Assembly (NCBI RefSeq): GCF_937951745.1
Contig: NZ_CALFBQ010000042.1
Coordinates: forward strand, 1-63,634
From: an uncultured Chloroflexus sp.
GTDB lineage: Bacteria; Chloroflexota; Chloroflexia; Chloroflexales; Chloroflexaceae
Direction of reading: 5' to 3'
DNA: 63,634 bases
Shown here: positions 27,361 through 36,202 of the stretch, piece after piece
Position numbering within the stretch: position 1 is the first letter of the stretch
How the letters are laid out: every line of letters starts with the position of its first letter
Program-made: the position numbers and the translations under genes
The notes under the pieces: generated by a model
Told to the model about the DNA's origin: nothing
Seen by the model: only the letters and a program-made list of their open reading frames with translations
Database searches by the model: none

Positions 27361-27840
27361 CTACTTCTCGCTGTGCTCTTCCTTCGCCTCGCCGCGAGTG
27401 CGACTGCGAGCCGACGTCTCTTGCACGCGGCGCAACTCCTCGACGCGGGCCGCCAGTTGGGCAATCTTGGCGCTCAGCTCGTCAATGTCGCGCTTGGAGG
27501 GGATGTTGAGCCGGTTGAGGAATTGCTCGAAGCTGGTCTCAACCTGCGCAGTCAGATTGTTGAGGTTAGTCTGCACCTGATCGGTCTGCGGCATCGCCGT
27601 CTTGCGGAACCGCTCGGCAGCCTCCTCAAACAACTTCTGCGCATCTTTCTGCGCCAGCTCACCCCGCTCAACCAGCCGGTTGAGAAAGGCCTCGGCCTCT
27701 TCGCGGCTGAGAGCAAACGCACCAATGCCGGCCAGCATCAGCTTGCGCACCACTTCAAAGATTTGCACGCTCGGATTGACCGGCGGCGGCGTCTCATCGA
27801 TCTGGCGGACATTAACCTCAATCTCTTCGACCGTTGTCAT
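27361..27840 (-). CDS. Phasin / PHA granule-associated protein
   Basis: The 159-aa protein matches the granule-associated phasin family. A hydrophobic patch LMLAGIGAFALSREEAEAF (about residues 33-51) is followed by LVERGELAQKDAQKLFEEA, then a long coiled coil (about 85-140) and a charged Arg/Glu tail. It should coat PHA granules. The ATG has AGGAGG seven bases upstream. Its strong promoter bears two operator copies, as expected for a PhaR-controlled phasin. The synthase genes are 18 kb away at 45.9-48.4 kb. Confidence 0.85.
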   Translation of the reverse strand: MTTVEEIEVNVRQIDETPPPVNPSVQIFEVVRKLMLAGIGAFALSREEAEAFLNRLVERGELAQKDAQKLFEEAAERFRKTAMPQTDQVQTNLNNLTAQVETSFEQFLNRLNIPSKRDIDELSAKIAQLAARVEELRRVQETSARSRTRGEAKEEHSEK

Positions 27841-27921
27841 CGTAGCCTCCTGCTCTATGGTAGTAACCGGAGTTCAGACTATCTGTATCATAGCACAGCC
27901 TGCCGGGTTTTGGTAGTTGTA

Positions 27922-27973
27922 TAACGCAGTGCGTTACAATTCCGAGTATAACACGCTGCGTCATGGAAGTCAA
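27922..27973 (-). promoter_or_regulatory. Phasin promoter with two operators
   Basis: On the minus strand TTGACT (27973-27968) and TATACT (27950-27945) are 17 bases apart. One operator, TGACGCAGCGTGTTA (27963-27949), fills the spacer. A perfect palindrome TAACGCACTGCGTTA (27936-27922) covers the region just after the transcription start. Two sites 27 bases apart would allow cooperative repression. Confidence 0.75.
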
Positions 27974-28464
27974 TGGCAAAATTGTTGCGAAGCGACAAAC
28001 TTCGTAACGTCCCCGCTACTACGGCAAGCGGTCGTCACATCACAGACAACATAAAAGCTACTCAGTCGCATCCCCTCGCGTTAGTAAAACCGGTGCGCGT
28101 CTTTGCGCCACGTGCCCGGATCGAGGTGGCGTTGAGCGTACCCTGTCGTGGCAGCATACTCCTTGAGCCACGCCAGCAACATCGCACCATAGCTATGCGG
28201 ACATCGATCGGCGCGAGTCACCAGATCATCAACATCCAGAAAGCGACTCTACGCCAGATTTTCGCTGACGCGGAACCCGGCTACCGCGACGGCTGCGCCA
28301 TCAACCTAGACCACGGCAACCTGATAGCCATATGCCATCTGCCACCGGCTGCGATCGACAAACGATGCCGTAACCAGATGAGAACGCAGTGCAACCAGAA
28401 CTAGATAGCACGCTGCAATTGCTTCATTAGTCGTGGCCAGCGCAATAACAGGTTTGGCAGCCAT
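27970..28464 (-). pseudogene. GNAT acetyltransferase pseudogene with three in-frame stops
   Basis: The frame starts at ATG 28464 behind a good AAAGGA and reads as one GNAT domain: KPVIALATTNEAIAACY, then WQMAYGYQVAVV, VDGAAVAVAGFRVSENLA, DDLVTRADRCPHSYGAMLL and DAHRFY, REGMRLSSFYV. Three stop codons interrupt it without any frameshift: TAG at 28308-28306, TAG at 28251-28249 and TAA at 28083-28081. Each is one transition or transversion from the residue normally there (acidic/Gln, Trp/Gln and Gln). The homologous part ends near 28055; the frame closes at 27970 next to the phasin -35 box. The gene is dead as a single polypeptide. Confidence 0.85.
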
Positions 28465-28482
28465 ATCATTCCTTTCACACGC

Positions 28483-28529
28483 CGTAAGGGCGGAAGCCTG
28501 CTCCACTCTTACGCTGTTCCGCCCTACGC
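28483..28529 (-). terminator. Hairpin at the end of the purD-like gene
   Basis: CGTAAGGGCGGAA (28483-28495) pairs with TTCCGCCCTACG (28518-28529) with one bulged A. It overlaps the stop region of the purD-like gene and could end the fchA-folD-purD transcript. No clear T-run follows. Confidence 0.4.
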
Positions 28530-29831
28530 TTGTTCGCTCGCGCCGACATCTTCGCGGTAAGTGCGTCCGGGAAAGCGGATCCGCTCGGCATTGATGATGG
28601 CTCGCCCGCGTGCGCCGGCCAGCGTAGCGCCCAGCGCCACGACCGTCACCACATGCCCGCCGGTCAGATACAAGCCACCGCTGCCGCCGCCAAACAACCG
28701 GTCGCGCCGCGACGGATCGTAGCGTAAGATGTGCGGCGACTCGGTTTGATCGTGGAAGACCAGCACGCCTGCTTCAACCTCGCTGACTCCTTCCACCGCG
28801 GCGTTGATTGGGTAGTGGTGCGGGTAGCCTTGCGTCACTAGCGCCAAGGCTACGCTCGCTTCATCACGCCAGCGCAAAGGCGGCAAACGGTGCAGGCTAC
28901 GGGCAATGGCAGCCTCAAAGTAGGGCACAAGATCGTCGATCAAACGTGGCAAGACTGCCTGCGCTTCCATGTCGCGCAGATTACAGCGCAACCCGATAAT
29001 CCGCGGCCCCTGCGCCCCGATCACGCAGTCAACGCCGATGATCCCCCAATAAGGCAACTGCTCGCGGGCAATGGCCGCTACCAACGGTTGCATAAGGTGG
29101 CGTTCAAGGTACGCTTTCAGCTTCTGGGAGTAGGCGGAATTGCCGGTAATCGCGCCCATGCCCGGCGCCGGCGGACTATCCGGGTGCGGCCCCATTCCGT
29201 CATAGACGCGGGTCGGCAGCAATGATACCAAATAACTGCCATCAGTAATGGCAGAAAAGCTCACCACCGGCCCGCTCACATACTCTTCAATCACCACCCC
29301 ATGGCTGCTGCCCTCCACCGGGCGCGATACAAACAATGCCCGCAACGCTTCCAAGGCAGCATAGCGATCGTGGTAGACCCCCTCGCCGGCGGCCGGATGG
29401 TCACCGCGCAGCACCACTGGCAGCGGTTGCGCGGCGAGGTACTTTTCCGCTATCGGCAAGCTGGCAAAACACCGCCCCGCCGGAGTTGGCAATTGGTAGC
29501 GCAGCAGCAACTCTTTGGCGTAACAGCGGCTCCACTCGATGCGCGTGCTGCGTTGTGACGCGCCGCAGACGCCGATGTGCATGCTCACCACTTCATCCAC
29601 CAACCCTGCCCAGAGTGGTTCGCTGCTCGCAGGAACGATCAGATCGATCTGCTCGTTAAACGCCCACTGCGCTACTTGCGCCGGCTGCGCCGGATCGAGA
29701 TCAACCCGCGGCGCAATCTGGCATGCGCCGCCATTACCCGGCGCCACGAGCACATCGGCTGTTGGGCTGGCGAAAAGCTTCCAGACGAGCGCATGGCAGC
29801 GCCCATCATTGCCGAGCACGAGGATTTTCAT
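28524..29831 (-). CDS. PurD-like ATP-grasp protein with altered active site
   Basis: The 435-aa protein aligns end to end with phosphoribosylamine-glycine ligase: [26 protein letters not shown] near residue 31, an ATP-grasp core and a C-terminal IHxxx-type domain. Many catalytic positions differ. GGREHA is GRCHA, the ATP loop DGLAAGKGV is DHPAAGEGV, the GGMGAYSP loop is GMGAITGN, and the metal-site EFNxRFGDPE reads [12 protein letters not shown]. It is therefore either an inactive or a repurposed paralogue. It overlaps folD by four bases. A second, canonical purD elsewhere is expected but cannot be seen here. Confidence 0.75.
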   Translation of the reverse strand: MKILVLGNDGRCHALVWKLFASPTADVLVAPGNGGACQIAPRVDLDPAQPAQVAQWAFNEQIDLIVPASSEPLWAGLVDEVVSMHIGVCGASQRSTRIEWSRCYAKELLLRYQLPTPAGRCFASLPIAEKYLAAQPLPVVLRGDHPAAGEGVYHDRYAALEALRALFVSRPVEGSSHGVVIEEYVSGPVVSFSAITDGSYLVSLLPTRVYDGMGPHPDSPPAPGMGAITGNSAYSQKLKAYLERHLMQPLVAAIAREQLPYWGIIGVDCVIGAQGPRIIGLRCNLRDMEAQAVLPRLIDDLVPYFEAAIARSLHRLPPLRWRDEASVALALVTQGYPHHYPINAAVEGVSEVEAGVLVFHDQTESPHILRYDPSRRDRLFGGGSGGLYLTGGHVVTVVALGATLAGARGRAIINAERIRFPGRTYREDVGASEQA

Positions 29832-30685
29832 ATCCCTAACCGGGTACGGGTAGCCTTAATCAGATTCTGCATGAGCATCACGTTGGTCACCGGGCCAGTA
29901 CCGCCGGGTACCGGTGTAATGGCGCCGGCCACTGCCACGGCCCCTGCATAATCGACATCACCGACCATACTGCCATCAGCCAGCACGTTGGTGCCGAAAT
30001 CGATCACTGTCGCACCGGGCTTAATCATCTCAGCCGTAATCAGGCCGGGCCGGCCAGCCGCAGCAGCGATGATGTCGCATTCACGCAAGACAGCACCTAA
30101 ATCGAGAGTGCGTGAATGGCAGATAGTAACGGTGGCATCGGCCTGTAGCAACAGCAGGGCCATAGGCCGACCCACAATCGCCGAGCGACCCACCACTGCT
30201 GCCCGCTTCCCACGCACCTCAATCCCATACCGACGCAGCAACTCCATCCCGCCGGCAGGGGTGTTTGGCGTCAACGCCGGGCGGCCCTGCGCGAGCAAGC
30301 CGGCATTGATCGGATGGATGCCGTCGAGATCCTTTTCTGGTACGAGGCGATGCAAGACGCCATCGAGCGATAAACCCGCCGGCAGCGGCAGTTGCAATAA
30401 GATGCCATCAACGCGATCATCAGCGCTCAGGTTCGAGACCGTTGCTTCTAGATCGGCCTGTTCGGTGGTCACCGGCAAGGCAATGGCCCGGCAGGCTGCC
30501 CCCAACGACTGGCATAGCCGGTCAATGCTGCGCACGTAGCGCGTCGCGGCGGGATCATCACCCACTTGGACGACCGCAATGGTTGGAGCGCGATCAATCC
30601 GCGCGCGCAATTCAGCAATCTGCGCCGCCGCCTCGGCGCGCAGCTCTTGAGCTAGCGCGCGACCATCAAGAATCCGGGCGCTCAT
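29828..30685 (-). CDS. folD: FolD-type methylene-THF dehydrogenase lacking the catalytic Lys
   Basis: FolD normally interconverts methylene-, methenyl- and formyl-tetrahydrofolate with NADP. The 285-aa protein has full length with GILLQLPLP near residue 95, [14 protein letters not shown] near 117 and the NADP motif [11 protein letters not shown] near 163. At the family's Tyr-x-x-x-Lys site it reads YVRSI, so the Lys at position 54 that drives cyclohydrolase chemistry is Ile. Dehydrogenase activity may remain. fchA, which encodes a separate cyclohydrolase, overlaps it by four bases upstream, and the purD-like gene overlaps it downstream. Confidence 0.9.
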   Translation of the reverse strand: MSARILDGRALAQELRAEAAAQIAELRARIDRAPTIAVVQVGDDPAATRYVRSIDRLCQSLGAACRAIALPVTTEQADLEATVSNLSADDRVDGILLQLPLPAGLSLDGVLHRLVPEKDLDGIHPINAGLLAQGRPALTPNTPAGGMELLRRYGIEVRGKRAAVVGRSAIVGRPMALLLLQADATVTICHSRTLDLGAVLRECDIIAAAAGRPGLITAEMIKPGATVIDFGTNVLADGSMVGDVDYAGAVAVAGAITPVPGGTGPVTNVMLMQNLIKATRTRLGI

Positions 30686-31320
30686 GCTGTCATCCTTCCC
30701 CGGACAATGGTGACAATCCCATCAACTTCATCACCAAGCCCGATCAGCAGATCTTGTAACTGGGCGCGTGTTTGGCGCACGAACACCTGATCCTCAAGTG
30801 CGGCGAGGTTAATTTCAACATTGAGCGCCGCACTCTGCACCGTAGCCCGTACCAGCAAGACCGCAACTCCCACATCGCTCACCACCAACCGGGCACAATT
30901 GTTGGCCAGCGTTGTGCAGAGTGGCAATAACGCCGCTGCGGCTTGCGCTGTGCGCAACGGCACTTCGGCAGCCAAGCGGGTAATCTGTTGGATCGCCGCT
31001 TTACGCGTCGCTGCATCGGCCTCAGTCGTACGCGGCAGCTTGTACGCCGCTGCCAGCCGGTTGAACACAGCAATATCTTCGCCAGCTAGCTGCTGCAATT
31101 CGGCCCGTAACTGTTCGGCCTGCGTATGGATCGCGCGCAACTCGCCTTCGACCTCAGCAAACTGCGGTTTACCGATCGTCAGTTCACACACCATACTCAC
31201 TAAACCGGCGGCCATCGCGCCGGTCAGGGCCGCAACGCTGCCACCGCCGGGAGTAGGAGCGCGCGAAGCCAGCGCGTCGAGAATAGCGCCGAGCGGCTGT
31301 TGCATCAATGATTCTGACAT
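30682..31320 (-). CDS. fchA: Methenyltetrahydrofolate cyclohydrolase (FTCD-C family)
   Basis: The 212-aa helical protein belongs to the cyclodeaminase/cyclohydrolase family that hydrolyses methenyl-THF to 10-formyl-THF. [23 protein letters not shown] (about residues 20-42, read in two parts) is the substrate-site signature, and [12 protein letters not shown] and a C-terminal DEVDGIV follow. The ATG at 31320 has GGGAGG five bases upstream. It is first in an operon with folD and the purD-like gene, all joined by ATGA overlaps. Confidence 0.88.
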   Translation of the reverse strand: MSESLMQQPLGAILDALASRAPTPGGGSVAALTGAMAAGLVSMVCELTIGKPQFAEVEGELRAIHTQAEQLRAELQQLAGEDIAVFNRLAAAYKLPRTTEADAATRKAAIQQITRLAAEVPLRTAQAAAALLPLCTTLANNCARLVVSDVGVAVLLVRATVQSAALNVEINLAALEDQVFVRQTRAQLQDLLIGLGDEVDGIVTIVRGRMTA

Positions 31321-31382
31321 GGTGCCTCCCTGAGCTGGACAACCACATAAAGGGAACGCTCTGTAAGCGTTGACCACGACTC

Positions 31383-31388
31383 ATTATA
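31383..31388 (-). promoter_or_regulatory. -10 box of the fchA operon
   Basis: TATAAT on the minus strand lies 63 bases upstream of the fchA start. A plus-strand TATAAT at 31458-31463 in the same divergent gap probably serves the ArsA-like gene. Neither has a strong -35. Confidence 0.4.
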
Positions 31389-31513
31389 GCTGATCGGTGG
31401 TACCGTATGTGTGCTATGCCCAATATCAATTGCAACCACCGCGTGGGCGAAGTTGCATATAATACAATCAGCAACCACCTGTACAGACCGGTGCCGCAGA
31501 CAGGACGATCGCT

Positions 31514-32638
31514 ATGTGGCCCACTACTACGCAGATTGTTATTTTTAGCGGTGAATCGAGCGCTCTCGCCGCAACCGCCACCGCAGTTGCTTCAGCCGCG
31601 CAAGGCCAGCCCACCCTCCTTGCCAGTCTAACGCCAACCCACGATTGCGCAATCCTCTTAGGCGCATCGCCAGCGCCCCAACCAGCCACTCTTGCCTCTC
31701 AGCTTGATTTCTGGACGTTCCAGCCACTGGCGGATTTGAGCGCAACGTGGAACGAACTCCGCTCACGCATTAGCTTACCCGGCCCGCCCATCGATGGCGA
31801 TGATCTGCCGTTGCTGCCCGGTCTCGAACTATTTTTGGCTGTCTACCGCCTTGCCAGCCATGCCCAACGTGGCTACCAGCTCATCTGCGTTGATGCTGGC
31901 CCGCCAGATAGCCTCCTGCGCGCGCTGGCCGTTCCCGACACCTTTCGCTGGGTGATGCGGCAACTTTTTGGCCTCGACCGCGGCCCCGGCCAATCAACCG
32001 AATCGCTGGCGCGAGCGGCGTTACCGGCCAATCTGCTGCCGTTCGAGCAGATTGGGCAGATGCAAGAGGCGCGGGTGCAGTTTGAGCAGTTGCGCGACGT
32101 TGCGCTTGATCCAAAGCGGGTACGGGCACGCTTGGTCATCCGGCCCGATCAAGCCGGCTTGCGCGCGGCAACATTGTATGCGCCGGCGCTGACGCTTTTT
32201 GGTCTGAACCTCGATGCACTGATCATCGGCCCGTTATTGCCGGTGGTGAGTGATGGGTACGAACTCGCCACGCTAGTTTTAGAGCAGGCTACAGTTGTGG
32301 CTGCCGTCGCGGCGCGCTGGCCGAACTTGCCGCTGTTGCGCCTGCCATTTCAGGCCACGCCTCACGAGCCAGCACCATTCGCGACGATCGGGAAAGGGCT
32401 GCTACACCCGCCGGCGCCGCTACCGCCACCAATTGGTATCGGTTCGCAGACCGAACCATGGATCAGCCTGTTGCTTCCGGGCGTAGCCCGGGAAGATCTC
32501 ACTGTCAGCGTGAGTGGTGATGAGCTGATCGTCTCGCTAGGGCCATACCGGCGGCACCTGCTCTTGCCAGTGGCACTGCGCGGTGCGCCAATCCGCGCCG
32601 TGCGTGAGGGCGACCGGTTGACGATTCGCCGGCGCTGA
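31514..32638 (+). CDS. ArsA-like protein with lost P-loop and C-terminal HSP20-like domain
   Basis: The 374-aa protein has the ArsA/GET3 fold order. The first strand IVIFSG should lead into GKGGVGKTT but reads ESSALAATATAV, so Walker A is gone. A helical middle and the switch-like region LNLDALIIGPLLPV (about 235-248) follow, then the HSP20-like C-terminal domain typical of bacterial ArsA paralogues (LLPGVAREDLTVSVSGDELI, about 320-340). It is probably a non-ATP-hydrolysing scaffold or chaperone partner. It diverges from fchA and lies 115 bases before an SDR gene. Confidence 0.75.
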   Translation: MWPTTTQIVIFSGESSALAATATAVASAAQGQPTLLASLTPTHDCAILLGASPAPQPATLASQLDFWTFQPLADLSATWNELRSRISLPGPPIDGDDLPLLPGLELFLAVYRLASHAQRGYQLICVDAGPPDSLLRALAVPDTFRWVMRQLFGLDRGPGQSTESLARAALPANLLPFEQIGQMQEARVQFEQLRDVALDPKRVRARLVIRPDQAGLRAATLYAPALTLFGLNLDALIIGPLLPVVSDGYELATLVLEQATVVAAVAARWPNLPLLRLPFQATPHEPAPFATIGKGLLHPPAPLPPPIGIGSQTEPWISLLLPGVAREDLTVSVSGDELIVSLGPYRRHLLLPVALRGAPIRAVREGDRLTIRRR

Positions 32639-32752
32639 TCGGGAGCCGGCACAGGGAGGTTTTAGCCGCGAGAAACTCAGCGTAACCAACGCAGTGGGCA
32701 ACCTGCGCAGCCACTATGGGATCTGTCCTGCTTGTATCACAACGAGGAGACC

Positions 32753-33556
32753 ATGGCTCAGAAGACAACCGATTTGCGTAACCTGACCGCAGTCGTGACC
32801 GGCGGTAGCCGGGGGATCGGGCGGGCCATCGCGGAAGCACTAGCCCGCGCCGGCGCGCAGGTCGTGATTTCGTCGGCCAATGCCGCCAACCTAGCCGAAG
32901 CCGAACGTTCGCTGCAAGCTGCTGGCCTCAAGGTGAGCGGCATCCGCTGCGATGTCAGCAATCGCCTCGAAGTCGAAACTCTCGCCGCTACTGCTGCCGA
33001 GCGGATGGGGCGAATCGACCTGTGGGTCAACAATGCCGGCATTTCGGGGCCATTTGGTTACATACTCGACGTGCCACCCGAAGCATGGGAACAAGTCATT
33101 AAGGTGAATCTGCTCGGCACCTATTACGGCTGCCGGGCAGCTTTGCCGTACATGATCAAGCAACGCAACGGCCAGATCATCAACCTTTCCGGCGGCGGCG
33201 CCAAGCGACCGCAACGCTTCCTCTCGGCCTATAGCGTCTCGAAGGCGGGGATTGTGCGCCTAACCGAAGCCTTCGCCCGTGATTATCAAGATCACCCATA
33301 TCTGCGCTTCAACGTGCTCACACCGGGGATGGTGCCAACCGATATGATTAACCACTTCGAGACGGTTGGCCCCGGCGGTGAAGCGATCAAGCAATTACCG
33401 CGCGTCTTGAAGATCTTCGGCACTACTGCCGAAGAGACGGCAGAACTTGCGTTACGCATCGTGCGCGAGGGCAAGAGCGGGCAGGTTTTTGAAGTTATGC
33501 CGCGCCACCGCGCTATCTGGCGACTCCTGAAAGCAGCGTTACGGCGCAAGCAATAA
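32753..33556 (+). CDS. Short-chain dehydrogenase/reductase
   Basis: The 267-aa protein is a classical SDR: cofactor motif TGGSRGIGRAIAEAL near residue 18, NNAGISGP near 96 and the catalytic YSVSKAG near 160. A basic C-terminal tail (MPRHRAIWRLLKAALRRKQ) is unusual and could be a peripheral membrane anchor. CGAGGAGACC precedes the ATG. A degenerate CAACGCAGTGGGCAA at 32687-32701 recalls the operator of the acyl-CoA dehydrogenases but is too poor to count. Substrate unknown. Confidence 0.88.
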   Translation: MAQKTTDLRNLTAVVTGGSRGIGRAIAEALARAGAQVVISSANAANLAEAERSLQAAGLKVSGIRCDVSNRLEVETLAATAAERMGRIDLWVNNAGISGPFGYILDVPPEAWEQVIKVNLLGTYYGCRAALPYMIKQRNGQIINLSGGGAKRPQRFLSAYSVSKAGIVRLTEAFARDYQDHPYLRFNVLTPGMVPTDMINHFETVGPGGEAIKQLPRVLKIFGTTAEETAELALRIVREGKSGQVFEVMPRHRAIWRLLKAALRRKQ

Positions 33557-33581
33557 TGCTAAACCCGCTGCCGGCAACCAG

Positions 33582-33605
33582 AGCGCCTCACGGTTGTGGG
33601 GCGCT
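33582..33605. terminator. Hairpin between convergent genes
   Basis: AGCGCCTCAC and GTGGGGCGCT form a ten-base stem (one G-T pair) with a GGTT loop between the SDR gene and the GGDEF-EAL gene. It may act on both strands. There is no long T-run. Confidence 0.5.
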
Positions 33606-33607
33606 AT

Positions 33608-36172
33608 CTATGATTCGTTCGCTTCAGTGCGAGCGTGCAACCATGACGCTGCCGCCTCTGCCGGCAGTGGATGGCTAATGTAGTAGCCCTGAAAGAGATC
33701 ACAGCCGGCATCGAGCAAGATCTGGCGTTGGCCAATCGTCTCGACGCCTTCGGCTACGATTTGCGTGCCAAGGTGATGGCCAAGCGAAATAATCGTGCTC
33801 ACCAGACTACGTTCGATCATCGCATCAGAATGATCGAGCTGGGCCACGAATGAGCGATCAATCTTGAGGACGTTAATCGGCAAGCGATGCAAATATGACA
33901 GCGACGAATAGCCGGTGCCAAAATCATCGATTGCCAACGTCACCCCCAATTGGCGCAACTCGATCATTTGGCGGCGTAAATTGTCAATCTGGCCCATCAG
34001 CATACTCTCAGTCAATTCGAGTTCGAGCCAGCCCAAGGGCAAATCGGCCTGCGCTAAGGTTTCCGCCACCGTTTGCACAAAACCGCTTTGTGAGAATTGT
34101 AATGCTGACACATTGGCCGCTACCGGCACGATCGGTAAACCTTGCGCGCGCCATTCACGCATTTGCCGGGCAATTTCGCGCAGTACCCATGCGCCAATCG
34201 AAATGATTAACCCTGTATCTTCAGCGATGGGGATGAAACGCGCTGGCGAGACCATGCCAAGCTCAGCGTTCTGCCAGCGGATCAACGCCTCAAAACCAAC
34301 CAGTTTTCCAGCGCGATTGACTTTCGGTTGATAGTGCAACAACAACTCATTGCACTCAATCGCCCGCCGCAGCAGCGTCTCGATCTGCAATTGCTCGAGC
34401 GACGAATTGGTAATAGCTGCATCGAAAAACTGAAAGCTGTTGCGCAGGGTGCCTTTGGCACGATACATCGCCATATCCGCTGCCCGTTGCAGCGTCATTA
34501 CATCGGTGCCATCAATCGGGTAAAGGCTTGCACCAATACTGACACTGACAAAAATTTCATGCCCATTAATAAAAAATGGCTGCTCAAGCGCTTCGTGCAA
34601 GCGGCGCGCAATGGCAGTGACCTGCTGCGGCGAATTGATCTCAGGCAATACCAACAGAAACTCATCACCGCCATGCCGGGCAAGCGTATCGGTCGCCCGC
34701 ACACACAATTCAAACCGGCGCGCCACCTGTACTAATAAGAGGTCGCCGATCGCATGGCCCAGCGTGTCATTCACCTGCTTGAAGCGGTCGAGATCAATAA
34801 AGAGCACCGCCACCAGCGTATTACGGCGCGCATGCTCGATGGCATGCTGCAAGCGATCTTCAAACAACAACCGGTTCGGCAAGCCGGTCAACGCATCGTG
34901 ATGGGCTTGGTACGCCAATTTGTGCAGCGTCACATGCTGTTCAAGCGCAATGGTTGTCAATTGCTCGATGTGGTCGAGCAGTTGCTGTTCTTCAAAGGCC
35001 AGTGACATATCACTTTGCCGGCAAAGCAATAGCCACCCATCAGCCGGATCGCGATGGGTACGCAAGACGATCAACCAACTGCGGTTAATGACTTGCATCT
35101 GGATGAGATCCTGAATCTTCTGCCAATGCGGCGAATCAAGTGAAAGCTCGCTGACCCGCTGATTGTGGTATGGCAATTGGGTCAGTAATTCGCTCGCCCA
35201 TTGATCCAAGTGCGGCAGATCATCGTGCAGAATGTAACGGTTGTAGCTAGCAAAGACCGCCGCCGAACGCACCATATACGCTGCATAGACTAAATCTGTT
35301 ATCTGCTCGCCGAGCAACTGCAACATCTCGCGGATGATCGTTCTAAGCTCGTACTGGCGAGCAATTAGCTCGAGTACTCGTCGACGAGCAAGCGCGATCT
35401 GTTCAACCTGATGACGGGCCGAAACATCTTCGAGTACTACCACCACCCGAACCCGCTCACCACTACCAAACCGCACTGCACGCATCGCCAGCCAGCAGCG
35501 ATCATGGGTAACCGCGGCAAACTCACCTTCATAGCTTTCCAGTTCACTCGCCAACAGTTGCTCGATCGCCACCGCAACCACTACGGCCGGCCCCACCCCA
35601 AGCTGGCAGGCGGCTAGAAACGCTGCCCCGACCGTACAATCGATCGCTTCCACCCCCAATAGCGGCCCGAGTTGCAACCAACGTACATTAGCGGCCAAAA
35701 CTTGCCCATACCGGTCAAGAATAGCAATCGCCGACGGCAGGGCATCGAGCGCCGAATGGAGCAATTGCTGGGTTTCGATCAGCAACTGCTCGGCCTGTTT
35801 GCGTTCGGTAATATCGTGCAGAATTACCAACATTGCCGGCGATCCGTCCCACTCAATTGGTTCGACCCGTAAATCGACAATCACCACTGAATGGTCAGGA
35901 CGCACAATTTCGGCATCAACGGTTAGGCCGGGTTGCAACGGAAAACCGAACGGACTGCCCTGCACTTGATCGGCTTGCCGGCCAAACAGGCGCAGCGCAG
36001 CTTCATTGGCAAAAAGAACCGTACCAGCGTGATCGAGCACAAGTAGGGCATTAGTATTATTGGCCACGATTGCCTGCAACGATCGCTGGTCAGGATATGG
36101 CTCCAGACGATCAGCAGTATTGTGTAGTTCGGAAGCAGAAGGATCGTGCTGCACTGTGGCAATCTCCCCCAC
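33608..36172 (-). CDS. PAS-PAS-GGDEF-EAL c-di-GMP enzyme, last gene of the kai operon
   Basis: The 854-aa protein starts with two PAS domains (about residues 28-135 and 140-255), then a GAF-like stretch (about 260-420), GGDEF (about 435-590) and EAL (about 605-850). Both enzymatic parts keep their signatures: HGGDEFLLVLPE near 497 with an RATD inhibitory site five residues before it, EALIRW near 628 and DDFGTGYSSLSYL near 770. It could therefore make and degrade c-di-GMP. The PAS pair is clearly related to that of the gene at 38103-39272. The GTG start at 36172 lacks a good ribosome site and may be a few codons too early. It lies 30 bases after kaiC. Confidence 0.9.
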   Translation of the reverse strand: MGEIATVQHDPSASELHNTADRLEPYPDQRSLQAIVANNTNALLVLDHAGTVLFANEAALRLFGRQADQVQGSPFGFPLQPGLTVDAEIVRPDHSVVIVDLRVEPIEWDGSPAMLVILHDITERKQAEQLLIETQQLLHSALDALPSAIAILDRYGQVLAANVRWLQLGPLLGVEAIDCTVGAAFLAACQLGVGPAVVVAVAIEQLLASELESYEGEFAAVTHDRCWLAMRAVRFGSGERVRVVVVLEDVSARHQVEQIALARRRVLELIARQYELRTIIREMLQLLGEQITDLVYAAYMVRSAAVFASYNRYILHDDLPHLDQWASELLTQLPYHNQRVSELSLDSPHWQKIQDLIQMQVINRSWLIVLRTHRDPADGWLLLCRQSDMSLAFEEQQLLDHIEQLTTIALEQHVTLHKLAYQAHHDALTGLPNRLLFEDRLQHAIEHARRNTLVAVLFIDLDRFKQVNDTLGHAIGDLLLVQVARRFELCVRATDTLARHGGDEFLLVLPEINSPQQVTAIARRLHEALEQPFFINGHEIFVSVSIGASLYPIDGTDVMTLQRAADMAMYRAKGTLRNSFQFFDAAITNSSLEQLQIETLLRRAIECNELLLHYQPKVNRAGKLVGFEALIRWQNAELGMVSPARFIPIAEDTGLIISIGAWVLREIARQMREWRAQGLPIVPVAANVSALQFSQSGFVQTVAETLAQADLPLGWLELELTESMLMGQIDNLRRQMIELRQLGVTLAIDDFGTGYSSLSYLHRLPINVLKIDRSFVAQLDHSDAMIERSLVSTIISLGHHLGTQIVAEGVETIGQRQILLDAGCDLFQGYYISHPLPAEAAASWLHARTEANES

Positions 36173-36202
36173 AACCAGCCAGTGCCAATGGAACGTCGCA
36201 AG

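Noticed and set aside
32687-32701. CAACGCAGTGGGCAA as another copy of the phasin/acyl-CoA dehydrogenase operator
   Set aside because: Its right half does not match and it is not placed on a visible promoter.
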